Assembly (NCBI GenBank): GCA_016081115.2 | Contig: CM071935.1 | Location: forward strand, 24,470,653-24,534,652 | Reading direction: 5' to 3' | Length of the DNA: 64,000 nt | Origin: Rehmannia glutinosa | Taxonomy: Eukaryota; Streptophyta; Magnoliopsida; Lamiales; Orobanchaceae | Part shown: positions 1 through 11,330 of the stretch, in pieces | Position numbering within the stretch: the stretch's first letter is position 1 | Layout of the letters: every line of letters starts with the position of its first letter | Position numbers and translations under genes: made by a program | The notes under the pieces: model-generated | The model's database searches: none | Told to the model about the DNA's origin: nothing | The model's input: the letters and a program-made list of their open reading frames with translations, nothing else

Positions 1-2103
1 CTATCATTGATCCATCCGAAAAGGAGATAAGCGCGCTTCATGATTCCCAGGATAATCCGATGTAACCTTTTTGGGATCGGAAGCGCGACGAAGAAGAAGT
101 CGAGTCATCCCGTGTGACAGATCCAAAAGACTCGGTGAGGATGTTCCCGACGAGCAAGTCGATCTCAAGACTACTCAAAAACTTTCAATTTTGATGATGA
201 GCCACCAATGGAAATCTCATCATCGTCCGATGACGCTTTTGATAAGGCCGAGGACCACCCACTCAATTGGAGAAACCACCACCGAGACCAACGAAGGCTG
301 TTGAGACAAATGTGAGAGCTCAAAAGTGGGTCCACTTCACAAAAGACCCCAAATGAAAAGAGTCCATCACGCAGCTCCCAAGCAAAGCGAGTTCGACTCA
401 AAAAGGAACTTCACGCGCACCTCTCATCATTGAACAAATCCCAGTTGGCCGTGATGATTCCTTTGTAGAATCATTTCCTTTCTCTCTAGAGGTACCCGAC
501 CTCCCTGACGAGTCTGAGAACGATCTCGCGCGCTTCCATAGACCAGATCCTATTCTTCCATCCAACACCATCGTTCCAGCTAACTATGACTTTGACGCCG
601 CATGGCCGTCAGCTGCAACGGAAGAAACAACTGAAGTTCGGGAGGTGTTTAAAGCATTATTTGCTGAAATTGAACAGATGGAGAGGCACCAGGCCTCTAT
701 GGACATGAGACTGGATAACAGAGATGCCAACCTTACTGCGACTTGAGAGGCATAACAATTCGATCGGGGAATGGTGGCAACAACAAAAACAATGCGTGTG
801 GAACAAAGCTAGATATTTGAAACATTGTTCAACAAGTCGCTTGTATGGAGAGTTGAGAATCTTTGACGCAAAAAACGAAATTGAGAGAACACATTGAGCA
901 CATGCATGAAGCTCACACCGCTGAGATAAAGGCTGCTGCGTGAGCAAAATAAGAGTGATCTCCAAACAGTATGGAAGAAAACATGGATAGAAAATTCAGC
1001 CTTCTCATGGTGAGATGAAGCTAATTTCAAAGAGTCCAACGCTACTCACTCAAATTTCGTGCCGCATACACCGTAGCAAACTCGAGGTAGAACTCGGCTA
1101 TCGCCAGAGCTCGACTTCCCGCTTGCCACAAGATGTTTCTAGGGGTTCCTCTCTCCTTTGATGATGCCAAAAAGGGGGAAGAGGAATACTTTAAAGCGCT
1201 AAAGAGATCCGAAGGTGAAAAGAGGGAGCAGCTGTGAAGGGAAAGACAGCTGAGGAAATGTCAAAACAAAAGAAAGGAAAGTCTGTTGAGGGGGAAGGAT
1301 CGAAAGATGTGACCTTGATGATTGCACAAACCCCCAACAAGGTCTTGTCACACCGATATTATCAAAGAAAACTCCAGTGACTCTGCCACTCCAACACTCT
1401 ATATCTATGGTTTGAAAAGAGAAAGAAAATTGAAGCGAGGGATGGAGGAAGTGGAAGGAAGAATGGATGCCCGAGTTATGAACATCTTGAAACAACATGG
1501 AGGCATTCCAAAGAGAGAGACACTTATGCCATCTCGGATGTCGGGACCGAGCCACGATCGTTGATGAATTTAAAACGCCGCATCCAAGGATACTTTGCAA
1601 ACATGTCTATGGCTCAAGCTTGGGACTTGTCTTGGGAAAAGGGTCTCACCTTATGTGAAGAAGGCGACAGCAAAGCGTGATCTCCGACAACCACTCTGCT
1701 TTGGTCACTCACCGGGAAAGAAGAAGACCCCAAGATAATACATGCCCAGAGAGGTAGAGGAAGAAGCGATGGTGGAGGAAGAGGTTTCGGACACCAGGCC
1801 TCGCCCAAAAACATTGAGTACGTAGATCCGTGGCAAGAAAGGAGGGATCTGCACTGGGCTGGTCTTGACCAAGTAGCCAATTTGCAAGTGGCTAAAAGCA
1901 ATCTTGAGTATGCGAAAAGAATAGAAGAAGAAAATAAGAGACAAACTCAGCTATGGGAGGAAAGACAAGAGAGATTAAGAAGAGATGAAGTCTTGCCGGA
2001 AAGCATATGAAAAGAAGAAGAAGAACGGGGAGATGAGAAAAAGAGAAGAAGACCAGAAGATGACGAATCGAGGAAGATGAAAAGAAGGAGCGAAAGGAGA
2101 TGA
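1..2103 (+). pseudogene. C-terminal half of the long 3' ORF of E1, broken
   Basis: Reading frames switch many times, so this is a remnant. Recognisable blocks in order are an acidic segment near 590-610 (DFDAA-like), a segment with MERHQAS-like residues near 680, a segment near 1140-1180 (VPLSFDDAKKGEE-like), a segment near 1440-1500 (MDARVMNILKQHGG), and a Lys/Glu/Arg-rich coiled-coil tail at about 1900-2100 (RIEEENKRQTQLWEERQER). The stop at 2101-2103 matches the ORF end in A (38025), B (33920) and C (45444). The function of this third ORF is unknown. Similar ORFs after pol in Sireviruses are called envelope-like, but no membrane segment or signal peptide is evident here. Confidence 0.75.
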
Positions 2104-2259
2104 AGTGTTCTTTGTCCACCCTTCATGTATTTTACTATGTAAATACATACTATGTAAGTCTTCTCCGCAATAAAGTCAGAAATTCTTTATTTTTTTGTAG
2201 ACAAATGTTTGCTCTGATACACCTTGTAAACAGTTGTGTAAAAGAACAAGAATGTTATG

Positions 2260-2277
2260 ATCAATAAAAGAATTGAT
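2260..2277 (+). promoter_or_regulatory. Hairpin with AATAAA in the loop, 3' UTR of E1
   Basis: ATCAAT and ATTGAT arms flank a loop with the AATAAA core. The same structure lies at 34054-34071 (B), 38196-38213 (A) and 45251-45267 (C, minus). It sits about 100 bp upstream of the purine tract. It could be a poly(A) or termination signal for the 3' ORF transcript; that role is inferred. Confidence 0.45.
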
Positions 2278-2360
2278 TCTACGCATACATTCTATGTGAA
2301 TGCACTATCTGTATGTATCTTTGCTATTTACATTTTGAATGTTTTAAGTTTTGGCATCAT

Positions 2361-2375
2361 CAAAAAGGGGGAAAT
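2361..2375 (+). other. Polypurine tract of E1
   Basis: The run AAAAAGGGGGAAA lies directly next to the TGTTGGG start of the 3' LTR. This is the expected plus-strand primer site of an LTR retrotransposon. The same tract precedes the 3' LTR in A, B and C. Confidence 0.8.
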
Positions 2376-3966
2376 TGTTGGGAAATTTATTGTTTAGATT
2401 TTGATGAATGCCATGTAAAACTTAGAATAGGAAGTTGGCACCCCAATTTTTGTTGTAAACTGCATTGTAATAAATAGGGCTGGTCAAGCTGAGTTAAGTC
2501 AGCTATGCCCAAACATGCAAGAAGACAACTAGAGACTAGAAGGAAGACTCCGCTGCAAGACAGCTGAGTATGATAAAGAAAGGAAGACGGGAACTCGTCT
2601 GAAGGAGCAGCTAAGATGCAGCTGAGAGGAGTATCAGTCAAGTCAACTCAAGATAAGCCAAGTCTCAAGTTGAAGTGACAGAAGAGTCATCCAATGATTG
2701 GAAGGCGACTCTAAGTCACCTGGGAAAACAAGGAAATGCGATCAAGTCGAGATAATCGAAAAGATCCGTTGCACGAAATCAAGAGAATTACTTAAACAAG
2801 TAATATCTCCATGCTACCTTTCTCGAAGTGCTCAGTCCCAGAAGCGTGCAAAAGGAATAAACCAATGGGAAGCACTACACCGTGTCAGAACTCTGAAAAG
2901 CTGAAGAACAATTCATACGAGGAAATGGCAATTCCAAGGACTACAACAAGACAAGCCAACGACCACAAGTGACTTTCAAAAAATAAGCCTATCTCTTCAA
3001 CGGGCAGATTTTTGAAAGATCACTATAAAAGGCTGAGGAATAACTCTGAGAAAAGGTAACGAATGTAACGAAGATTACAGAGGTTACCTTGACCATACAA
3101 GCAAGAAAGAAACATTTTGTAACCTGATATATTCTCAAGTTATTAAACGCTCAATCCTCAAGCCTACACTACGAAGAACATCAATCCAACACTCACCTTG
3201 TGAAGGAAAGATAACTTCAATCGGTTGAAGAGGAAATTATCAAGAATCAAGGGGTCTACATTCCACGAAGGATTGTAGGAAGGTTCAAGGTTGAACTAAG
3301 TCTTGAGCTTTTGGAGGGCTTCGTGATCAAATCCGAAGAGCTTGAGCAAGTGGGCTGTAGTAGCAAGGCAACCGCCTGTGAAGAAAGAAGCCGAGTCGTC
3401 GAGAAGCCACCGAGTGATCAAGGCGTCTCAGTGAGTCCCAAAGGATCAAGTCAGTTGTGTGATCAAGACTTGTGTCCGGATATTACCACTTTGTATCTTG
3501 ATCAATACCTAGTGGATTCCTCCGGGAGTTGGAGAAGAGAGGAGTAGAAGAATTACCCCATCTTCGAACCTCTATAAAAACTTATCGTGTCTTTTACATT
3601 TCAACACTTTAATTCCTGCATCTTATTTGTTTAATTCTCACGACATATTTGCTATCCAACCGATAATTTCTAAGTACTAAATCAAGCTTTATATCTCTCG
3701 CTTAACCATAATTAAGGGTGTTAAGTCTTCCAATGAAATCAAACCACGTTGAGCTAATTTAGTCTTAACAAATGAGTTATTCTATCAACAAATTCGCTCG
3801 AAGTCATTTGAGTGACTAACTCTACTGATTAACTAAATTGGTTGTCCACCAAGGACACAACTGTAGTATCAACTCTGAACTTTTAAAAGGACTAAATCTA
3901 AAAATTTGGTAAGGTTTATTCAACCCCCCCTTCTAAACCTTACACTCACACCCCTTGGGACCTACA
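2376..3966 (+). repeat. 3' LTR of E1 (about 1.59 kb)
   Basis: It starts TGTTGGG and ends CCTACA. It contains the family landmarks: a CTATAAAAGGC TATA-like box near 3023, a second CTCTATAAAAAC near 3570, and the CACCCCTTGGGACCTACA terminus. Short reading frames inside the LTR, for example 2698-2904 and 3311-3547, recur across copies only because the LTR does, and are not taken as genes. Confidence 0.88.
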
Positions 3967-4498
3967 CACTAGTGTGTGAATACGTGAGTTATCATATCTA
4001 GGCCTAGTTTTACCAATTTGTTATATATATATTTGTTAATCGCATGATCAATTAGTACTGATATTCTGCTTGCAAAATTGATGAGATGATTCCGAAATCC
4101 TAGACTTTCATCCATATCGGTTTTTCTGGGTTCAATTGTGTTCAAGATTTAATTTGTCTTTTTACTTGTTTTTTTTCTTTAGTTAATAAAAATCATATAT
4201 TTGGTTAGAGTATTTAGGATTTATTTTATGTTATTTGTGTTGAATAATAATTATTTGCCGGCTAAGTCTTCCGCGAGGGACGACTTTGGTCAACTTGCTA
4301 CCCTACGATTGATCTCGTGCTCTTGCGAGTGTCGCTAGATTTATTTTAAGTGTTTAGTGGTCGAACAATATCCTTTGGAACGTGCTATCGCTTTTTGTCC
4401 AATTTAGCTCTATTTTCTACAAAAATACACAGAATATGCCATATCACGCCCAACAAAGGAAACCAACCAAAACACACTAAATATTCATCCTAATTTAT

Positions 4499-4533
<35 letters not shown>

Positions 4534-5014
4534 AAAGAAGACTCTAAATGCACATATATTTTACAAATGTCATACATATGTACAGGATTTCAATATTTCA
4601 GGCATTTATTGCAAATATTTATATATTATATAATTTTTTTCAAATATAATCCACAAATGCGTTTATATGTATCTAATATTTCAATATTTTAGGCATTTGA
4701 TAATATTTATGGTGGGTGATTTTTTCAAATATAACATAGATACGTACAATTATATATATATATATATAACTTATATATTTATTCATATTTTTATAAGATA
4801 GTTTAATTTCTAATTTTGTTGTCCAAATTTGTGTTCCATGTTAAAATTTCCAGAGAATTGATTATTTTTACATATTGTGTAGTGTATTGTTTAGATTTTT
4901 TTAAATTGTCATTTCATACATTGATTTTTCTAGATATTTAATTTTTTTTAACCACATACAAACTTAGGTGGGAATTTCATAAACAAAAATTTGAGTTACA
5001 TCCATGTTCCATAG
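3967..5014. other. AT-rich intergenic DNA, no gene seen
   Basis: No coding or RNA feature was recognised. The stretch holds two AT dinucleotide tracts (4502-4531 and about 4750-4768) and otherwise looks like ordinary plant intergenic DNA. Confidence 0.7.
4502..4531. repeat. (AT)15 microsatellite
   Basis: This is an uninterrupted run of about 15 AT units. A shorter one lies near 4750. It is likely polymorphic and has no further inferred role. Confidence 0.9.
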
Positions 5015-5403
5015 TTACAAACCACGAAAAGTTGGCATAAAGTCCAACTTCGCCAATCGGCAAGCCTGTGAAGGAAAATTGGACCTATTGAAAACTGAAA
5101 AACAACCCGAATCAATAGACAAGTTGGCAAGGAAATCAGCCCCCTCCCTATAAATATGTGAGATTCTAACTTCCCTCTGCTTCATTAGGTCCTGAATAAG
5201 GAGGATTGTGTCTTGATATTGCCAATAAAATGGGAGCTTTGCTTGAAGAAGTTGGATTGAAACTAATGAATCAGATAGGAAGATCAAGTTCCATAGATAA
5301 CTCCAATCCAAAGCGAATGGACATCAATTCAGCCTGTAGAAGCGCCATTTGTGTTCACTTTAACCCAACCGAAGTCAGGTTTGCTCCAAATAACCTAAAT
5401 AAT
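5015..5403 (-). pseudogene. LINE-type RNase H domain relic
   Basis: The minus strand reads GWVKVNTNGAS near 5340-5380, then a stop, then ELMSIRFGLEL near 5290-5325, and finally HIYREGADFLANLS near 5115-5160. This order matches plant non-LTR retrotransposon RNase H domains (P-x-GW-x-K-x-N-x-DGAS start, HVxRExNxxAD end). The first catalytic Asp position reads Asn (NTNGAS) and frames change at least twice, so it is dead. No reverse transcriptase or endonuclease part was seen nearby. Confidence 0.6.
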
Positions 5404-7232
5404 GTTTCTCGTAGGCAAAATTATAGGAAGAACTGGAATTCCCAAACACTTGCTAACATGGTAATCTTCTCTCCAAGATATTTTTGTTGTCGTATGAATG
5501 TGAAACATTGTTTGCGCAATGATACGACGAAAAGAGAATCGTTTATTATCATGGATGGATATTTAATAAGAAAAGACAAACTGAATATATGATTGTCCAA
5601 CAATATTCCTTTTTTGGTAAGAGAATAAACAAAATAAATAATGGTTTTGATAGAAAACAATTAAATTGGTAATTATCAAATTATGATTCAGAATATGTAA
5701 AAAAAAACTTATCAGTTACAAATCTATAAGCATTCATATCCTAATTTTATGCTCAAAACTTTACCTTTCATACAACAATCAAATGATGTGATAATCAAAT
5801 TACTGAAAATAATTATATCCTTGTTTCATGTTTTTAACTTATTCAACAAAATTTACCCAAATTATGAAAATTGGATTTACTGGAAAAATTATAATAATTT
5901 TTAAATTAAGAAGTATAATTTAGGTGTAGAAAATACACATGTTTTCCACATAATTAAATTATTATTTCTTATAAAAATTTCAATAATATTTCATTATTTT
6001 CCAGGTTTAAAAACATAAAACACAATATTTTCAAGTATAAAATAAATCCTTTATGGCTTCCATTTGGTTTGCTATTAATTATTTTCCAAAATATTAAAAA
6101 AGAATAGTTACTTTGAATTATAGAAAAAATTGAATTTAGTTTTTTAAATTAATTAGATTAGATTGGTCTTTTATTATTATATTAATTTTACATAATTTTT
6201 ACAACTCCAAATTTACCAAGTGCATATTAAACAAACCCAAAAAAAAATTATATACAGTGGATGGTAATGTGGCTATAATTTTATTTGTTACTAATTATTT
6301 TCCAAAATATTGAAAAAAAAATTAATATAAATTATAGAAAAAATCATAATTTAATAACCAATTTTATGGGTTGGAATTAAAAAAAAAAGACTAAACTATA
6401 CAAATCTTATAAATTTTTAGAAACCGATTTTATGAGTTGAAGAAGCGGACAAATTTTGATTTGTTATTAATGTTTAATTTTCCAAAATATAGAAACAATA
6501 TTTATGGTAAAAAATTGCTAGAATTATACTGAATCTACAAATTTAAAAAAATCAACATTAAATATTAAATTTATGCACTAAACTTTACTAAATTTGAATC
6601 AACAATCTAGATATTAGGCCTTAAATAGATTTTATTATTTTTATCAAAGTGTTTTAGGCGGAAAAATATTTTTAAAAATAGGTTTGTTATTATATATAGA
6701 TAGATAGGCAAAAATCGTATATTAACAAAGTTGAAACATAATGTGGTACATTGATCGGAATTAATTTTTTGTCAGATACTTATATTCCATAAGTTTTAAG
6801 GCCACGATTCTGCAATAAATAACTTAAAGTTGTTGTTGATGTGCGAAGCAAGAATTGAACTTCAGCAATTTGCATGCATTTTTCCATATTTAACTAGTGG
6901 ATTATATGTCTCCCTATAATGAATTATATTATAATTTATAAGCCAGTATATACATGGGATACGAAATTTCTTGACTAATAGAGGAACATACATTGTTTCA
7001 AATTTCATTAGCTGCACATAATTGGCAAACGTGTGGTTGGAGAAGCGCGACTCCATGTCCAAATACTCAACATATATATGTTCAATTAATAAATTTTGAG
7101 CAACGCTTATTTCTCTATTAACCAAAACATCTTTATCTCACATATCATGAATCCGAAAGGAAAAAAATGTAAGACAAAAATAAAAAAAAATAAAAAAAAA
7201 AGAAAAAGTATAAGTGGACAATGAAATTCCAC
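5404..7232. other. AT-rich intergenic DNA downstream of IPT
   Basis: No gene was recognised. A degenerate repeat occurs three times, starting near 6069, 6285 and 6461 (TTGTTANTAATTATTTTCCAAAATAT core), spaced roughly 216 and 176 bp apart and followed each time by AATTATAGAAAAAAT-like sequence. A/T homopolymers lie just past the 3' end of the IPT gene (about 7160-7205). Confidence 0.6.
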
Positions 7233-8192
7233 CTAGTAATTATTTGTTATGGCCAATGAAATGGCATTGGATGAAAACTGAGGTGTCACACCAAGAGCTG
7301 AGTTTGAATCTATTTGATCATTTCCACCAAGGAAGTTACTCAAAATCATTGTACTTGGCTCCACCACTGAACTCTGCCATGCATCCGTCGCATCTCCTCC
7401 GCATCTCAGAAACGCTTGGGTGGCATCTAGGCGGTGGATCCGCCACTTCAATTGCTCTGCCATTATCAAAATCTTTTCAAGCTGACGACAACTTAATTTA
7501 CAAGTATTTTCCTTAATCTCATCAATAGCTGCCTTTAGGAGCTTAGCCCTAGCTTCATCATCAACAAAACGCTCCTTCCTGAAAAACTCATCCATCTCCG
7601 GCACCCCAATGGCTCGCCGGATTCCACGACTGTAGTCACCGTTGGGCTCGAAAAACTCCCTCGCCTCTGCCACCAACCCGCCTTTCACCATCTGATCAAC
7701 CCTATTCACCACAAAAGAATGCAAAACGGGCATTGATACATCCACCCAAAGAAAACAACAATCGTATTTTGATCGGAATTCTGCATCGTCAACAAGTGCT
7801 TGGATGAAAGAGTTGGAACCACCAGCAATGATGGGCAACTGGCTCCTTTTTATGATTTCATCCGCTGCCAGCGATGCACGAAGGACAAAGTCCTCCGCCG
7901 TAAAATCTCCACTGGGATCAATGATTCCTATCAAATGGTGGCGCACGCCGCGACGTTCTCCATCGGTGACCTTGTTGGTGATTATATCTAGTCCTTTGTA
8001 TACTTGTATTTTGTCGGAGTTGATAATCTCAGCGTTGAAACGGGTGGCTAAGTCTACCGCCAACCGCGACTTGCCTGTCCCCGTGGCGCCCATTACCACC
8101 ACCACCTTGTTGCCCATGGGCTGGCCTTGTTTGTAGGCGGTAAATGTCATCTTGCTAATTGCTTTACTCCTTTTTGTACCTTTTAATGTCAT
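7233..8192 (-). CDS. IPT: Adenylate isopentenyltransferase (cytokinin synthase), IPT3/IPT5-like
   Basis: This 319-codon intact frame has no intron, as is usual for plant ATP/ADP isopentenyltransferases (about 320-340 aa). The family transfers the dimethylallyl group of DMAPP to ATP or ADP, the first committed step of cytokinin synthesis, often in plastids. Visible motifs are the P-loop GATGTGKS (residues 35-42), AEIINSDKIQVYKGLDI (about 54-70), PIIAGGSNSF (substrate-binding region, about 119-128), DCCFLWVDVSMPVLHSFV, YSRGIRRAIGVPE and ENTCKLSCRQ. The N-terminus is short and basic; a transit peptide is not certain. Met15 is an alternative start, because a short overlapping upstream frame begins 7 nt before Met1. 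This is the only apparently intact host gene here and lies between transposon-rich blocks. Assignment to a numbered paralogue is not secure. Confidence 0.93.
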   Translation of the reverse strand: MTLKGTKRSKAISKMTFTAYKQGQPMGNKVVVVMGATGTGKSRLAVDLATRFNAEIINSDKIQVYKGLDIITNKVTDGERRGVRHHLIGIIDPSGDFTAEDFVLRASLAADEIIKRSQLPIIAGGSNSFIQALVDDAEFRSKYDCCFLWVDVSMPVLHSFVVNRVDQMVKGGLVAEAREFFEPNGDYSRGIRRAIGVPEMDEFFRKERFVDDEARAKLLKAAIDEIKENTCKLSCRQLEKILIMAEQLKWRIHRLDATQAFLRCGGDATDAWQSSVVEPSTMILSNFLGGNDQIDSNSALGVTPQFSSNAISLAITNNY

Positions 8193-8199
8193 GCACCAT
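8164..8199 (-). other. 11-codon uORF overlapping the IPT start
   Basis: On the minus strand an ATG begins 7 nt upstream of the IPT ATG in another frame. It runs 11 codons to a TAA at 8166-8164, about 14 nt before the Met15 codon of IPT. If transcribed, it could lower initiation at Met1 and favour Met15. Its use is inferred from sequence only. Confidence 0.4.
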
Positions 8200-8487
8200 A
8201 CAGAAATATAAATTAAATTCTCAAAAACTCAAACAAACAAAAGAATCCAAAATGTTTCGGAAAAGAAAAAAATATGAAACACTGTAGGGGAAAAAGAATC
8301 ATTGAGACTAATTTTACCTTTATATATATTTTCTTTTATTTAAAAGAGTATTCGGGGAAGAAGAAGATATCAAACTTTTTTGGGTCTTATAGAGAATTAA
8401 TTGTGAATAATATAATACCTGTGGTGGATGGTTAAAAATCTTCCCCTGGTGAAAGCTTTTATACGAACAGTGGCTAAGGCTGGTAGA

Positions 8488-8496
8488 TATTTATAG
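8488..8496 (-). promoter_or_regulatory. Candidate TATA box of IPT
   Basis: The minus strand reads CTATAAATA, a good plant TATA match, about 295 nt upstream of the IPT ATG. It would give a leader of roughly 260 nt. A second TATATATA run lies closer (about 8320-8330). Which one is used cannot be told from sequence. Confidence 0.4.
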
Positions 8497-8680
8497 ATGG
8501 AGGCAAGAAGGGGAAGCCATGAAAATCTCCATACTTATCCATAAATCTCTTACTATAAAATATGATATACATAATTTTTTCTTACCATACGGAAAGAACC
8601 CTATAATGGTGAACATCTCTCAGCTTACAACAAATATTATATAGCTACCACTCAAATAATTTATTTATGGCAAAAACATC

Positions 8681-8709
8681 AGTGAGACCGTCTCACAAGA
8701 GACTTGCTC
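8681..8709. repeat. MITE end remnant (GTGAGACCGTCTCAC)
   Basis: The palindromic GTGAGACCGTCTCAC is followed by AAGAGACTTGCTC. This resembles the terminus of a MITE family I recall as common in Lamiales. Related termini occur at 9659 and at 62241-62397. No matching partner end was found nearby. Confidence 0.4.
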
Positions 8710-9650
8710 TTTATTTATTTTAGTTTTCTATAATTTCTACCATACGTGATAATAAATCACAGAGCTAATAAGATTAGAGTAACAAATTTAGAGTTGGGGA
8801 TAATTCACTAGCCCTTGAAATTCACTTGTTGTGTATTATTCAAAATCGATTTTAATTTAGTGAATAATTTGATAATTTTTCTTAGTGCAAATTCAAAAAC
8901 ATACAAATAAATTGTAGGGGAGAAATGATGGTACCAGAATAGTTTGATAATATATGTCGATAAAAATATATAATTATTCTATAGAACATAATACATTTTT
9001 TGGAAATATTCTCATTCAATTATATATTCTTGAAATTTCTATTCTATAATTAGATTATATTAAAATAAAAAAATTATAAAGTTACAATTTTATTAAAAAT
9101 TAAAAAAATGCTTTAATAATGAAATAAAAAATAAATCTTGTCACATTACTATTTATGGACAATATATGAGAACTCAAGTACGCAACGGAGGATAGTGTAT
9201 GTTTTATTTGAATTATTTTTAAAAATCCAGAGATTTTTGTAACTTTGAATATAATAATACTTACCAAATCTATTCTATTCAGTAGTGTAAGAGAGTGTAT
9301 TTATATTTATTATTATTATTTGTTTAGGATCAAGATTTGATAAATCTTCCAATCAACTCATGATTCTTAGAAACTTAGAATAAATTCACTATATTCAAAA
9401 AATTATTATAGGAAGCCCCTTAATATAATAACATAACGAATAATTACATAGTAAGGAATGTGGTTTCAATTAATAAGATCTAATTATTTGTAATCCAATT
9501 CTAAAATCTTAAAATCTTGAGTACTATAATTGTATCTTCGTAATGTCTCAAAAGATGACAAATACTTATTATCAGTTGTAAAACTTAATTAGACCAATGA
9601 TTTAAGGAATTTCACAAAAGATGACAAATTTACGTGTTACTAGTTGTAAA
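8710..9650. other. AT-rich intergenic DNA
   Basis: No gene, RNA or clear repeat was recognised in this stretch apart from short A/T tracts. Confidence 0.6.
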
Positions 9651-9658
9651 ACTTATGT

Positions 9659-9706
9659 AAAAACTTGTATAAGACCGTCTTATGGGTCTCATTCTGTAAG
9701 ACGGAT
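9659..9706 (+). repeat. Terminal-repeat remnant of the ACTTGTAT(G/A)AGAC family
   Basis: AAAAACTTGTATAAGACCGT, followed by TCTCATTCTGTAAGACGGAT, matches the inverted ends of the MITE at 62241-62397. It lies just left of the ULP1/FAR1 locus. It may be a separate MITE end or the eroded left edge of that locus. Confidence 0.4.
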
Positions 9707-9712
9707 TTTCCT

Positions 9713-10240
9713 TACCCGCCCGACCCGCATCCTTACCCGTGACCGGTCAGTTTTTTTTATTTTTATTTTCTTTTTTCTTTTCTGTCACACGTTGGAGGCT
9801 CTCTCTCACACGTCACTTTCCTTTCATGTCTCACGTTCTCTCTCTCACTTTCACTGAACCTAGGGTTTAGTTTTCCTTCAATTCCCGTTCAATTTCAGTT
9901 TTATCACGTTCTCACAGTAACGTTTTCTCACGTTCGACGTCGGTTCGGCTGATTTCTGTCACGTTCTCTCATGTTCGATCCTAGGGTTTTTGATTTTGGA
10001 GTTAAATTAACAATTTCTGCAATTGTGAGTTAAATTCGAGTCCTCTCTAGTTCTGGCATTCACGTTCTATCAGGTTCGAGTTCTCTCAAGTTTTTCATCG
10101 AACTGCAATGATTTCTCAGCATTCGTAGGTGGATTTCTCAACTGTAGTTCGAGTTCTCTCAAGTTGCAAAGGTAGTTTTGAGTTTCTCCTCTTCTTTTCA
10201 TCTTCTTCTTGTTCTCTTAGTTTTGTTAGTAGATACATTG
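9713..10240 (+). other. Leader-like region ahead of the ULP1-type gene
   Basis: This is a pyrimidine-rich region with repeated CACGTTCTCTC motifs and AGGGTTT runs (9862, 9982), typical of plant 5' leaders. It has no convincing reading frame. It probably holds the promoter or untranslated exons of the ULP1-type gene. Confidence 0.4.
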
Positions 10241-11330
10241 GTGTTATTTGTAAATTTCTGGGGTACAATGATATTTAAAAGTAACAGAAATTCACATAAA
10301 AGTATCATATATTTGTTCAAAAGTATCAGTGTTTTTTTAATCTAGTGTATGGATTTTTGTTCGTTTGTTGTTAAATGGAACTAAAAGTATCTGGAATTGC
10401 TTGAAAAGTATTAGTAAATGACTTAAAAGTACCATGCATATGCCTCTCTGCATGTATATTGATATATGTGATTTATGAAGTTTTGATTTTTTCTTTAAAT
10501 TGTGCGTGTTTTTGTTGATATATGTGTTTATGTTGCTTGAATTTTGTTTTGTTTAATATATAATAAGTGTGGGTTTATATCTTGCACACGTGCAAACATA
10601 CACTATTATAGTTGTTTGTTTAAGTATTTATGTCTTATTCCAAGTATCAGAAATATATGTGTTTATGTTGCTTGAATTTGTGTTTTAAAAGTGTCAGTGT
10701 TTCGTATATTTGTAGATAGTTCGGCAGAAAGTGTTGATCCGTGGTAGAGGAAGGGCAAGGGGATGGGGAAGAAGCAGCGTGGGAGAAGGCATTATAGGAG
10801 AAAGCCCAAAGAAAGAAGATGTTAGTCAATGGGATGATGTGGACAAGCATTTGGCAGACGAAGGAAACACTGCTGATTGTCTGTGTTCATGTTAAAATTC
10901 TAGTGTTATTTGTAAATTTCTTGGGAACAATGATGTTTAAAAGTATCAGAAATTTGCATAAAAGTATCAAAAAATTATCCAAAAGTATAAGTGTTATTTT
11001 TAACCTATTGTATTGTTTTATGTTTGTTTATTGTTAAATGGAACTAAAAGTATCTGAAATTTCTTGAAAAGTATTAGTAATTGAGTTTTTTATTTTTTCT
11101 TTAAATTATGTGTGTTTTTGTTGATATATGTGTTAAAAGTATCAGTATTTTGCATATTTGTAGGTGGGTCGGGAGATATTGTTGATACGGAGAGGGAGAG
11201 GAAGGCAAAGGGGAATGGGAAGGGGTAGAAGGAGCCCGGGAGAAGGCATGATAGGAGAAAGCCCGACGAAAGGAGATGTTAGTTGTCGTGATTTAGTTGT
11301 AGAATCCGGAAACGTTGCAAAATCCGGAAA
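10241..11330 (+). repeat. Degenerate tandem duplication of intron plus first coding exon
   Basis: Unit 1 begins at 10241 and unit 2 at 10903, both with GTGTTATTTGTAAATTTCT. Both continue through AAAAGTATCAG-type repeats and TGTTAAATGGAACTAAAAGT, then an exon-like block containing GGAGAAGGCAT and ATAGGAGAAAGCCC (about 10715-10840 and 11164-11290). The units differ by substitutions and by a shorter middle in unit 2. Unit 1's exon-like block is out of frame, so unit 2 looks like the retained exon. Confidence 0.6.

Larger units (their letters stand above)
1..3966 (+). mobile_element. Sirevirus-like Ty1/copia element E1, 3' part only
   Basis: This is the end of a retrotransposon whose 5' LTR, gag and pol lie left of the window. 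It holds the C-terminal half of the long 3' ORF, a 3' UTR with a hairpin poly(A) signal, a purine tract and a complete 3' LTR. Identity comes from colinear similarity to elements A, B and C in this window, which carry gag and pol. The right target-site copy should be CACTA (3967-3971). Its partner is outside the window, so the boundary rests on comparison with the other copies. Confidence 0.88.

Noticed and set aside
2698..3547. Short open frames in LTRs that recur between copies
   Set aside because: They recur because the LTR is repeated; frames are not kept between copies and contain no recognisable domain.
5206..5592. 128-codon open frame on plus
   Set aside because: It overlaps the minus-strand RNase H relic, whose motifs are clear; the plus frame is a shadow.
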